In this document: one piece after another, positions 24,726-31,652 of the stretch
Layout: each line of letters begins with the position of its first letter
Position numbering within the stretch: position 1 is the stretch's first letter
Source: Nonomuraea rubra
GTDB lineage: Bacteria > Actinomycetota > Actinomycetes > Streptosporangiales > Streptosporangiaceae
Assembly (NCBI RefSeq): GCF_014207985.1
Contig: NZ_JACHMI010000001.1
Coordinates: forward strand, 4,447,001 to 4,511,000
Reading direction: 5' to 3'
DNA: 64,000 bases
The notes under the pieces: model-generated
Seen by the model: only the letters and a program-made list of their open reading frames with translations
Database searches by the model: none
What the model was told of the DNA's origin: nothing
Made by a program: the position numbers and the translations under genes

Positions 24726-24932
24726 ATGGCATCCGGAACCGTCAAGTGGTTCAACTCGGAAAAGGGCTTCGGCTTCATCGCGCAGGACGGCGGCGGCGCC
24801 GACGTCTTCGCGCACTACTCCAACATCGTCTCCAACGGCGGCTACCGCGAGCTGCACGAGGGCCAGAAGGTGTCCTTCGACGTCGTCCAGGGCCAGAAGG
24901 GCCCGCAGGCGGAGAACATCGTTCCCGCCTGA
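24726..24932 (+). CDS. cspA: Cold-shock protein (CspA family)
   Basis: The 68-residue single cold-shock domain has RNP1 KGFGFI at 13-18 and RNP2 VFAHY at 27-31. It binds single-stranded RNA/DNA and melts RNA structure at low temperature or during growth. ATG 24726 follows AAGGAGATCGCC. The gene has a long leader (at least 130 bp) with a terminator-like hairpin, as is usual for regulated csp genes, and a strong terminator after the stop. It is monocistronic. Confidence 0.96.
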   Translation: MASGTVKWFNSEKGFGFIAQDGGGADVFAHYSNIVSNGGYRELHEGQKVSFDVVQGQKGPQAENIVPA

Positions 24933-24951
24933 CCTGACGCGGCCTCGAGTC

Positions 24952-24983
24952 CGGGCCCGCACCCGCTACCGGGTGCGGGCCCG
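24952..24983 (+). terminator. Terminator after cold-shock gene
   Basis: CGGGCCCGCACCCG and CGGGTGCGGGCCCG form a perfect 14-bp stem with a CTAC loop, 20 bp after the stop codon. Confidence 0.75.
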
Positions 24984-25035
24984 AACCATGTCCATGTACG
25001 GTCGTGCACGACAAACACCGCCGAAGGGGGCAGCC

Positions 25036-25590
25036 ATGACCACACTGGAGAACCGGCCGAACACCGCACTGGTCGTCATCGACGTGCAGAACGGCGTCGT
25101 GGCGCAGGCCCACGAGCGCGACGCGGTGGTGGCCAACGTGGCGAGCCTGGTCGACAGGGCGCGGGTCGAGCAGGTCCCCGTCGTCTGGGTGCAGCACAAC
25201 GACGAGGAGCTGCCGAGGGAGAGCGAGGAGTGGCGGATCGTGCCCGAGCTGAGCAGGGCCGACGACGAGCCGCTGGTGGAGAAGACCTACCTCGACTCCT
25301 TCGAGGACACCACGCTGGAGAGCGTGCTGGCGGGGCTCGAGGTCGGGCGGCTGGTGGTCGCCGGCGCGCAGACCGACGCCTGTATCCGCTCGACGCTGCA
25401 CGGCGCGCTCGTCAGGGGGTACGACGCGATCCTCGTCGCCGACGCCCACACGACGGAGGACCAGTCGGAGTGGGGCGCGCCCCCGCCGGACCAGGTGATC
25501 GCGCACACCAACCTCTACTGGAAGTACCAGACGGCGCCGGGCCGCACGGGCGGGACGGTCGAGACGAAGGACGTCGACTTCGCCGGCTGA
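25036..25590 (+). CDS. Isochorismatase-like cysteine hydrolase
   Basis: The 184-residue protein carries the complete catalytic triad of the family: Asp16 in VVIDVQNG, Lys83 in VEKTYLDSF and Cys116 in GAQTDACIRST. It is likely a nicotinamidase-type amidase on an unknown substrate rather than a true isochorismatase; no carrier-protein domain is present. ATG 25036 follows AAGGGGG; the frame extends to 24973 but overlaps the csp terminator. It is followed by a repeat array and then the convergent haloperoxidase gene. Confidence 0.9.
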   Translation: MTTLENRPNTALVVIDVQNGVVAQAHERDAVVANVASLVDRARVEQVPVVWVQHNDEELPRESEEWRIVPELSRADDEPLVEKTYLDSFEDTTLESVLAGLEVGRLVVAGAQTDACIRSTLHGALVRGYDAILVADAHTTEDQSEWGAPPPDQVIAHTNLYWKYQTAPGRTGGTVETKDVDFAG

Positions 25591-25617
25591 CCGGCCGCCG
25601 GCCCGCGCCTCCCGCGA

Positions 25618-25744
25618 AGGCACCCGCTGAAAGGCGCGCGCCTTCCGGCAGGGCGCCCACTGAAAGGGCGCGCGCCTCCCGCCAGGGCGCCCGCTGAAAT
25701 GCATGCGCCTTTCGGCAGGGCGCCCCGCCGAAGGACGCGCGGCA
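25618..25744. repeat. 33/34-bp tandem repeat between convergent genes
   Basis: Units of 33, 34 and 33 bp start at 25618, 25651 and 25685, and a partial fourth starts at 25718. Each has the plan GGGCGCCC-N-CTGAAA, then a GC palindrome such as GGCGCGCGCC, then CGGCA. The array fills the 163-bp gap between the cysteine hydrolase and the haloperoxidase stop. Each unit can fold, so the array might serve as a bidirectional terminator. Confidence 0.8.
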
Positions 25745-25753
25745 CGGTGGCGG

Positions 25754-27067
25754 TCAGGGCCTCGACCGGAACTCGTGGGCGACCACGTAGGCGGTGACGT
25801 TCTTGCCGATCCCCGCCCCCGCCACGTCCGCCGACCGCGTGTGGATGCCGCCCCACACCCGGGCCTCGATCACCTCGTCGAGCGCCTGCGAGAAGCTCCG
25901 GAAGTGCCGCGTGGTCCCCGAGTCGGCGCTGTGGCCGCTGAATGAGATGTCGTCGCGCCCGAAGAAGCGGGTCAGCGCCGACATGCTCGCCGCCGTGAAG
26001 CAGGCGTGCCCCGAGGTGTAGTCGGGATGCGGCGGGGTGACCAGGAGCGGCGTCCACCCGGGATCGGGGGACGTCGCCGGGTTGCCGTCGGCGCCGGCGA
26101 GCCGGATCGCGGTGACGGGCCGCCAGAAGTTCCACGCCGCCTTCTCGTTGAAGCAGGCGATGGTGGCGTCGGCCTCGGCCAGGCTCGTCATCGCGAACAT
26201 GCGCGCCGTCCGCAGCGTGTCCAGCCGCTGGGTGGTGGCGAGCTGCCGCTTGATCTCCCATTCGGTCAGCCGCCGGTCGTGCCACCAGATGGCGGCCTGC
26301 GTCTGGTCGGCCGTGCGGACGGTGCTGGTGGCCGAGCCGATCTCCTTGACCTCGTTCAGGTCGCGCGCGTAGCGGCGGCTGGTGAGCGCGGGCGGCCCCG
26401 AGGTGCGGAACATGGACGCGCTGGGGATGACGAACGGCTTGACGTGCCCGACCCAGGCGCCGTCCGAGGCGAAGGCGGGAGGCGCGGGCCGCCACTGGCC
26501 CGGCAGGGTGCCCACCGGCCACGTCTGGTCGCCGAACGCCCCGTCGTCCTTCCGCGCGGCGATCATCGCGGTGGCCGTGCGGGTGCCGATGGCGATGCCC
26601 TCCTGCTTGGCGCCGCCGTCGGGGATCTCCGCCAGGGCCTCGTCGTACTGGGCCCGCAGCCGGTCCTGCTGGGCGGGGAAGAGGGCGTCCAGCACGAGGT
26701 GGCTCGCGGTGGCGACGGCGGCGCTGGCCGACTCGCGCCCGGTGGCGCGCGGCGCGGCCAGGTAGGGCTGGTACGGGGTGCCCGCGATCGCGTTCACCGC
26801 GTCGTAGACGGCGCCGTGCACCATCGCGAAGCTGCGCCCGGCTACCTGCGGCGGCTGGCCGGCGACCTCGTAGATGGCCGTCTGGGCGTTCCTGTCCCAG
26901 ACGACGACCGGGTTGGGGGCCGCGAGGGCGTCGCCGGACGCGTACGCGGCAGGCGAGCCGGCCCAGCAGACGGCCGAGCATGCGACCATCACGGCGACGG
27001 CGACGGCGACGGAGAGGCGGGCGGTCTTGCGTGGCGGCAGGGCACATGCGCCCCATGACCTGTGCAT
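25754..27067 (-). CDS. Secreted vanadium-dependent haloperoxidase / PAP2-type protein
   Basis: The 437-residue precursor has a Sec-type signal (basic start, hydrophobic 19-35, likely cleavage after AYA-S near 43). The vanadate/phosphate pocket is complete: K309-X6-R316-P, then TSGH at 351-354, then R403-X5-H409. The fold and length fit bacterial vanadium chloroperoxidase-like proteins of the PAP2 superfamily. It could halogenate or oxidise substrates outside the cell, or act as an acid phosphatase; sequence alone does not decide. It is divergent from lsr2 (312 bp). Confidence 0.88.
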   Translation of the reverse strand: MHRSWGACALPPRKTARLSVAVAVAVMVACSAVCWAGSPAAYASGDALAAPNPVVVWDRNAQTAIYEVAGQPPQVAGRSFAMVHGAVYDAVNAIAGTPYQPYLAAPRATGRESASAAVATASHLVLDALFPAQQDRLRAQYDEALAEIPDGGAKQEGIAIGTRTATAMIAARKDDGAFGDQTWPVGTLPGQWRPAPPAFASDGAWVGHVKPFVIPSASMFRTSGPPALTSRRYARDLNEVKEIGSATSTVRTADQTQAAIWWHDRRLTEWEIKRQLATTQRLDTLRTARMFAMTSLAEADATIACFNEKAAWNFWRPVTAIRLAGADGNPATSPDPGWTPLLVTPPHPDYTSGHACFTAASMSALTRFFGRDDISFSGHSADSGTTRHFRSFSQALDEVIEARVWGGIHTRSADVAGAGIGKNVTAYVVAHEFRSRP

Positions 27068-27317
27068 GGCTGCAAATTACTTCGCCTGCCGCATTCATCA
27101 CAGTGCCGAGCGGTCGAAAAGTCCGAAACGACATACCCGAAAAGCCGGCCCGGGAGGCGGCGGCCGGGCTTCCAATGAAACGACCGGCCGCTCAATGCGG
27201 CACGGTTGAAGGCTGAATCTTCCGGTACGGAGATTTATTTAGGTAGAATGACCAAGGCGAACTCATGCTGGTCCGCCGGTCCGCGCACAGAAAATTTCCG
27301 GTAAATCTCGATACGGC

Positions 27318-27345
27318 TTGACGGCATCGCGCAGAGCGCTACAGT
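27318..27345 (+). promoter_or_regulatory. lsr2 promoter in the 312-bp divergent gap
   Basis: TTGACG (27318-27323), 16 bp and TACAGT (27340-27345) form a good promoter 35 bp before lsr2. The rest of the gap 27068-27379 is clearly less GC-rich than its surroundings, with AT patches (AGATTTATTTAGGTAGAAT near 27231-27249). This would suit self-binding by Lsr2. No further gene is visible in the gap. Confidence 0.5.
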
Positions 27346-27379
27346 ACCGCACAACCTGGGGCTGAATTGGAGTGCCAGC

Positions 27380-27733
27380 ATGGCCAAGAGGTTGATTGAA
27401 ACGATCACGGACGACTTCGACGGCTCCCCCATGGAGGACGAGAACCCCGTCTCCTTCAGCATCAAGGGTGACCGGTTCGTCATGGATCTGAAGCCCGAGA
27501 ACGAGGACAGGCTACGCGCGGCCCTGGCGCCCTTCATCGCGAAGGCGCGGCGCGACGAGGCCACGTCCATGTCGCGGCCTCGCGGCCGCCGCACCCCCGG
27601 CGCCGCGACGCGGGCCATGAGCAAGGAGAAGAGCCAGGAGATCCGGCAGTGGGCGAAGGCGCACGGCCTGCCGGTCAGCGAGCGCGGCCGCATCGCCTCT
27701 TCTGTGATCCAGAAGTACGAGGCCGCGCACTAG
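27380..27733 (+). CDS. lsr2: Lsr2-family nucleoid-associated protein
   Basis: The 117-residue protein has the Lsr2 plan. An N-terminal dimerisation domain (IETITDDFDGSP ... VSFSIKGDRFVMDLKPENEDRLRAAL) is followed by a basic linker and a C-terminal DNA-binding domain RQWAKAHGLPVSERGRIASSVIQKYEAA with the RGR minor-groove hook. Lsr2 silences AT-rich and foreign DNA in actinobacteria. The SD is GGAG 7 bp before ATG. It is monocistronic with its own promoter and terminator. The N-terminus is more divergent than that of a housekeeping Lsr2, so it may be a secondary paralogue. Confidence 0.92.
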   Translation: MAKRLIETITDDFDGSPMEDENPVSFSIKGDRFVMDLKPENEDRLRAALAPFIAKARRDEATSMSRPRGRRTPGAATRAMSKEKSQEIRQWAKAHGLPVSERGRIASSVIQKYEAAH

Positions 27734-27742
27734 ATTGGCCCG

Positions 27743-27773
27743 GGAAAGGCCCCCTTCAATAGGGGGCCTTTCC
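27743..27773 (+). terminator. lsr2 terminator
   Basis: GGAAAGGCCCCCT and AGGGGGCCTTTCC form a perfect 13-bp stem with a 5-nt loop, 10 bp after the lsr2 stop. Confidence 0.8.
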
Positions 27774-27947
27774 TCATGCCCGCGGCGCGCGGAGTTTAGG
27801 GGGACCCGCATACGCGGGGGATAAAGCACGGAGTCACCGGAGGTAGGCCATTTCTAAGCGGGCGCTTCGCCGGTTCCTCATCCTGGCCGCGACATTGGCG
27901 ACATGTACGGTGATGTTCGTACGCCCCCGTCAGGGTAGGCGCCTGGG

Positions 27948-28595
27948 ATGCGAACCTCTCCGCTCCCCGCCGGACGCCCCCTCCTGTGGCCGATGCGGCC
28001 ACCGGAGTCGGCGCGGGTGTCCCGCACCACGCACGACGGCCGGCTCGAGATCACCATCGAGCACGCCCCGCTCACGGGCGTGACCCCGCAGATGCTCACC
28101 TGGTGGTACGGCCACATCCCAGGAACCATGGAGTACGCCGGCGCCGTCTACCCCCGCTACCTCGTCTGGCACCCCCTCGACCACATCTCCTACGAGCTGC
28201 GCACCCCGGGCCGCGACGGCGGCGTCAGCCCGGGCGCCCGGCTCCGCATCATCGAGGCACTCGGCCGCGACCCCGGCCTGGTGATCGACATCCAGGTCAG
28301 GGTGCAGGAGCTCACCGACGAGCGCACCGTCATCGCCAAGCGCCTGGCAGGCACCACCCTGGTCCGCCTGGAGAACGACTTCACCGCCGTCCCGTCGGGA
28401 ACCCGCTTCGTCACGCGCCTTCAGCTGGGCGACTCCACCCTGCTCGGCCGCCTGTTCCTGAACCGCGCGGCCGCCACCCGGGCCTTCCCGCCGGCCAAGC
28501 TCCAGGCGTGGATCAAGCACCACATCGAGGAGGTCGGCAACCTGGAGCACTTCCTGCCTGACCTGTTCGACGAACGCGCCGACCAGGAGCCCTGA
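27948..28595 (+). CDS. PhlG-like (DAPG hydrolase family) protein
   Basis: The 215-residue protein has APLTGVTPQMLTWWYGHIPG, then YPRYLVWHPLDHISYEL, and a C-terminal HHIEEVGNLEHFLPDLF. This order and these His/Glu residues resemble the zinc-binding domain of 2,4-diacetylphloroglucinol hydrolase (PhlG), which cleaves a carbon-carbon bond in an acylphenol. Related SRPBCC-fold proteins of unknown substrate are common in actinomycetes. The ATG is chosen without a strong SD. It is convergent with the nucleotidyltransferase across a 23-bp repeat array. Confidence 0.6.
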   Translation: MRTSPLPAGRPLLWPMRPPESARVSRTTHDGRLEITIEHAPLTGVTPQMLTWWYGHIPGTMEYAGAVYPRYLVWHPLDHISYELRTPGRDGGVSPGARLRIIEALGRDPGLVIDIQVRVQELTDERTVIAKRLAGTTLVRLENDFTAVPSGTRFVTRLQLGDSTLLGRLFLNRAAATRAFPPAKLQAWIKHHIEEVGNLEHFLPDLFDERADQEP

Positions 28596-28627
28596 GCGCG
28601 GTCCGGCGCCGCGGGACCACGCGCCGG

Positions 28628-28719
28628 GTCCCGCGCCCGCGATCACCCGAGTCCCGCGCCCGCGATCACCCTGGTCCTCCGCCCGCGATCACCCAGGTCC
28701 CGCGCTCGTGATCACCTCG
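28628..28719. repeat. 23-bp tandem repeat, four copies, over a stop codon
   Basis: Units start at 28628, 28651, 28674 and 28697 with the pattern GTCCCGCGCCCGCGATCACC plus three bases. The stop codon and last codons of the minus-strand nucleotidyltransferase (stop at 28689-28691) lie inside the array. It fills most of the 93-bp junction with the convergent PhlG-like gene. Confidence 0.9.
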
Positions 28720-29552
28720 CGCATGAACTCGCCCGCCAGGTGAGGCAGCCTCCGCCGATCGGACAGTGACGCGTCGCCGCCGCCGGCGGGTGCGGGCAGC
28801 CCGAGCCGCCGGGCCAGCGCGAGCCGGATCAGCGGGTGCCAGCGCGCCTCGAAGGTGTCCAGCGCGTACTCCGCCGCGGCCTCCTTCGAGATCACCTCGC
28901 CCGTCACGACCGTGTGATGCAGCCGGGGAGGTGACAGCACGGTGGCCAGCGCCACCCGATGAGCCGGCTGCAGCGGCTTGCGCGGCGGCCTGCCCGACAT
29001 CGCCCGGCCGGCCCAGGTGCTGAAGTGGCCGTGCAACTGCCGCAGGTTCCACTCGCGCAGCCTGCCCGGCTCGGGGTCGAGGCCCAGCTCGTGCGGGGCG
29101 GGGCCGCGTACCGTGACGCCCTTCTCCAGGAGCACCTTCCACACGACCGGGTTCGCCTCGAAGCCCCGCCCCCGCTTGAAGCGCCACCCGCTGTGCGAGG
29201 CGACCGGGCGGATGCGCGTGACCGGCTCGCGCAGGTCGCCCGACGCGACGAAGACGCCGTTCAGCGTGCCGGGGACGGCCGGCCTGGCCCGGATCAGCGC
29301 CTGCCCCGCCGCCGGCACGTTGCCGGCCTTGTGCAGCAGGGACAGCCGGCGCAGGTCCCGCTCGCCGGCGTCACCGTCCACCACGGCGACGAAGTCGATG
29401 TCGCTGCGGCCCGAGCGCCAGGCGCCCAGCGCGACCGAGCCGACGACGTAGAACCCGCGGATCCGCCCGGGAACCAGCCGGTCGGCCACGGACAGGTAGC
29501 GGGAGACCGCACGCTCCACCTCGTCCGGGAGCGGGGGGCGGTTCGAGAGCAT
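28689..29552 (-). CDS. Nucleotidyltransferase (aminoglycoside adenylyltransferase-like)
   Basis: The 287-residue protein has the polymerase-beta nucleotidyltransferase signature GSVALGAWRSGRSDIDFVAV near 40-60, with the metal-binding Asp pair, then a helical C-terminal domain with a DUF4111-like layout. Such proteins adenylate aminoglycosides or other small molecules, but many are silent resistance-like genes. ATG 29552 is favoured over the open frame to 29642. The last residues (VITSAGPG) are encoded by the 23-bp repeat array, so the C-terminus may have been remodelled by repeat expansion. Confidence 0.8.
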   Translation of the reverse strand: MLSNRPPLPDEVERAVSRYLSVADRLVPGRIRGFYVVGSVALGAWRSGRSDIDFVAVVDGDAGERDLRRLSLLHKAGNVPAAGQALIRARPAVPGTLNGVFVASGDLREPVTRIRPVASHSGWRFKRGRGFEANPVVWKVLLEKGVTVRGPAPHELGLDPEPGRLREWNLRQLHGHFSTWAGRAMSGRPPRKPLQPAHRVALATVLSPPRLHHTVVTGEVISKEAAAEYALDTFEARWHPLIRLALARRLGLPAPAGGGDASLSDRRRLPHLAGEFMREVITSAGPG

Positions 29553-29665
29553 GGGGCACAGGCTGCCACAACCGGCCTCGCCGCGGTGCCCGGTCCGCCT
29601 CACAATCCGCGGCCGTACGCCGTCGTACTGCGAGAAGGACACACCATCCAGCGGGCAGGAAACCG

Positions 29666-30127
29666 ATGAACGACTATCAGAGCATCGCCGACCGCGTCGA
29701 GATCGAGGCGCTGCGCGGCGAGTTCACCGATGCGGCGATGATGCGCGACTACGACCGCCTGGCGTCGCTGTTCACGCCGGACGGCGTGCTGCGGATGCCC
29801 AACATCCCGGCCGAGCTGACCGGCCCCGAGGAGATCCGCACGTGGGGGCGGCGGGTGCCGGGCTTCGTGGAGTTCCTGGTGCAGACGACGCATCCGGGCG
29901 TGATCCGGATCGAGGGGGACACGGCGACCGGGCGCGCGTACATGCAGGAGCTCGGACGGCTGCGCGACGGCCGCGCGGAGTCGAACTTCGCGATCTATCA
30001 CGACCGGTACCGGCGGACCGGGGACGGGTGGCGGTTCACCGAGCGGGTGTACGAGGTCCGATACCACGACACCACGCCGCTGACGGGCGCGCCGCCCGAG
30101 GCCCCGGCGGAGGGCAGCGGCCGCTGA
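29666..30127 (+). CDS. SnoaL-like (NTF2-fold) protein
   Basis: The 153-residue NTF2-fold protein begins IADRVEIEALRGEFTDAAMMRDYDRLASLFTPDG, the classical SnoaL_4 start, with HPGVIRIEGDTATGRAYMQEL and a GDGWRFTERVYEVRY end. Family members are polyketide cyclases, dehydratases or ligand-binding proteins; catalytic residues cannot be assigned. The SD is GCAGGAA. It is divergent from the nucleotidyltransferase, with 113 bp between starts. Confidence 0.85.
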   Translation: MNDYQSIADRVEIEALRGEFTDAAMMRDYDRLASLFTPDGVLRMPNIPAELTGPEEIRTWGRRVPGFVEFLVQTTHPGVIRIEGDTATGRAYMQELGRLRDGRAESNFAIYHDRYRRTGDGWRFTERVYEVRYHDTTPLTGAPPEAPAEGSGR

Positions 30128-30245
30128 GCAGGCCACTCCGGCGCGGGCGGAAAGCCGGTGGTGCGCGGCGGCGCGCCCATGCTCTACCGTCTGCACAGCG
30201 GCCGATGAACGGCCACCGGCCACCGCACGGAAGGACCCCTCGCGC

Positions 30246-30308
30246 ATGGAACACGAGTACACCTCCGGCGGCGGACGGCGCCCCTGTGCGGCGGGAGGCG
30301 TGCGATGA
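30246..30308 (+). CDS. Possible 20-codon ORF coupled to peptide deformylase
   Basis: An ATG with GGAAGGA upstream opens a 20-residue frame (MEHEYTSGGGRRPCAAGGVR). Its TGA (30306-30308) overlaps the deformylase ATG (30305-30307) as ATGA. The overlap suggests translational coupling. No homology is recognised, and the frame may simply be a leader that loads ribosomes onto the deformylase gene. Confidence 0.35.
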   Translation: MEHEYTSGGGRRPCAAGGVR

Positions 30309-30907
30309 GCGGCGACGCGAAGCTGGTCGAGCAGGTGCAGGCCCTGCTGGCGGCGCCCAGGCCCTGGTCCGTCACGCAGATCGGCGACCCGGTGCTGCGC
30401 CGCCCCGCCGAGCGGTACGACGGCCAGCTCCCCGACGCCCTGCTGCGCGAGCTGCTCGACGCGATGTTCCTGCACCTGCCGGGCGTCGGCGTGGGGCTGG
30501 CCGCCCCGCAGGTCGGCATCCCCCTGGCGCTGGCGGTCATCGAGGATCACGCCGAGGTGCCGGCCGAGGTCGCCGCCGAGCGGGAACGCGCGCCGCAACC
30601 GCCGCTGGAGCTGGTCAACCCCGTCGTCACCGCGCTCGGGTCCCGCTACCACGCCTTCTACGAGGGCTGCCTGAGCGTCGAGGGGCTGACCGCCGTCGTT
30701 CCGCGGCACACGCTGGTCCGGCTGTCGGCCTCGGACGGCGGCGGGCGGCCGTACGAGCTGGAGCTGTCCGGCTGGCCCGCGCGCATCGCCCAGCACGAGA
30801 CCGACCACCTGAACGGCGTCCTGTACCTCGACCGGGCCGAGCCGCGCTCGCTGTCCACCGTCGCCAACTACGAACGTTTCCAGGCCCCGCGGCCCGGCGC
30901 CGGATAA
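30305..30907 (+). CDS. def: Peptide deformylase
   Basis: All three deformylase motifs are present: GVGLAAPQVG (62-71), EGCLSV (120-125, Cys122 as metal ligand) and HETDH (164-168) with the catalytic Glu. It removes the formyl group from nascent proteins in the cytosol. At 200 residues it has an N-terminal extension relative to the housekeeping enzyme. The isolated location suggests an accessory copy, as found near resistance or secondary-metabolite loci. Its start overlaps a possible 20-codon ORF. Confidence 0.93.
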   Translation: MSGDAKLVEQVQALLAAPRPWSVTQIGDPVLRRPAERYDGQLPDALLRELLDAMFLHLPGVGVGLAAPQVGIPLALAVIEDHAEVPAEVAAERERAPQPPLELVNPVVTALGSRYHAFYEGCLSVEGLTAVVPRHTLVRLSASDGGGRPYELELSGWPARIAQHETDHLNGVLYLDRAEPRSLSTVANYERFQAPRPGAG

Positions 30908-30948
30908 ACGCGTCCGGTACGGGCACGCGCCCACTACAGGCAGGCGTC

Positions 30949-30980
30949 CGCTTCGGGAACGCGTCGCTTCGGGAACGCGC
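30949..30980. repeat. 16-bp direct repeat beside response-regulator stop
   Basis: CGCTTCGGGAACGCGT (30949-30964) is followed directly by CGCTTCGGGAACGCGC (30965-30980). The pair ends 4 bp before the stop codon of the minus-strand response regulator and lies in the 76-bp gap to the convergent deformylase. Confidence 0.75.
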
Positions 30981-30983
30981 GCG

Positions 30984-31652
30984 CTACTGGCGGTGGCTCG
31001 CGGACGGGGCGGACTGCAGGTAGGCCAGGACCGCCATGACGCGCCGATGGTGGTCGTCGGACGGGGGCAGGCCGAGCTTGGTGAAGATGTTGTTCGTGTG
31101 CTTGGCGACCGCCTTGTCGGTGACCTGGAAGCGGGCGGCGATGGCCAGGTTCGACAGGCCCTCCGCCATCAGCTCCAGCACCTCGCGCTCCCGCGGGGTC
31201 AGCGTGGCCAGCGGCTCGTCTCGGCCCCGGCGGGTCAGGAGCTGGGTGACGACCTCGGGGTCCATCGCGGTGCCGCCGCCGGCGACCTGACGGACCGCGT
31301 CCACGAACCGGTCGACGTCCCCCACCCGGTCCTTCAGCAGGTAGCCCACCCCGCCGGAGCGGTCGGACAGCAGCTCCCTGGCGTACAGCTGCTCCACGTA
31401 CTGGGAGAGGATCAGCACCGGCAGGCCAGGGACGCGGCGGCGGGCCTCCAGCGCGGTGCGCAGCCCCTCGTCGGTGAAGCCCGGCGGCAGCCGCACGTCG
31501 ATCACGGCCACGTCCGGGCGGTGGCGCACCAGCGCGCGCAGCAGCATGGGGGCGTTGTCGACGGCCTCCACCACGGTGAAGCCGTTCGCCGACAGGAGGC
31601 GGGCCAGCCCGTCCCTCAGCAGTGCGAGATCTTCGGCGATGACTACGCGCAC
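30984..31652 (-). CDS. NarL-type response regulator
   Basis: The receiver domain has Glu7-Asp8 and the phosphoacceptor Asp52 in VAVIDVRLPPG, with LLKDR near 110. The C-terminal LuxR helix-turn-helix reads LTPREREVLELMAEGLSNLAIA and KAVAKHTNNIFTKLGL. It is 222 residues with a GTG start. Its first 10 bp overlap the end of the sensor kinase gene, so the two form an operon and a two-component pair. The likely target is the divergent ABC unit at 33060-36427. Confidence 0.93.
   Translation of the reverse strand: MRVVIAEDLALLRDGLARLLSANGFTVVEAVDNAPMLLRALVRHRPDVAVIDVRLPPGFTDEGLRTALEARRRVPGLPVLILSQYVEQLYARELLSDRSGGVGYLLKDRVGDVDRFVDAVRQVAGGGTAMDPEVVTQLLTRRGRDEPLATLTPREREVLELMAEGLSNLAIAARFQVTDKAVAKHTNNIFTKLGLPPSDDHHRRVMAVLAYLQSAPSASHRQ

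Noticed and set aside
28628..28719. CRISPR-like array
   Set aside because: The 23-bp units are directly adjacent with no spacers; no cas genes are present.
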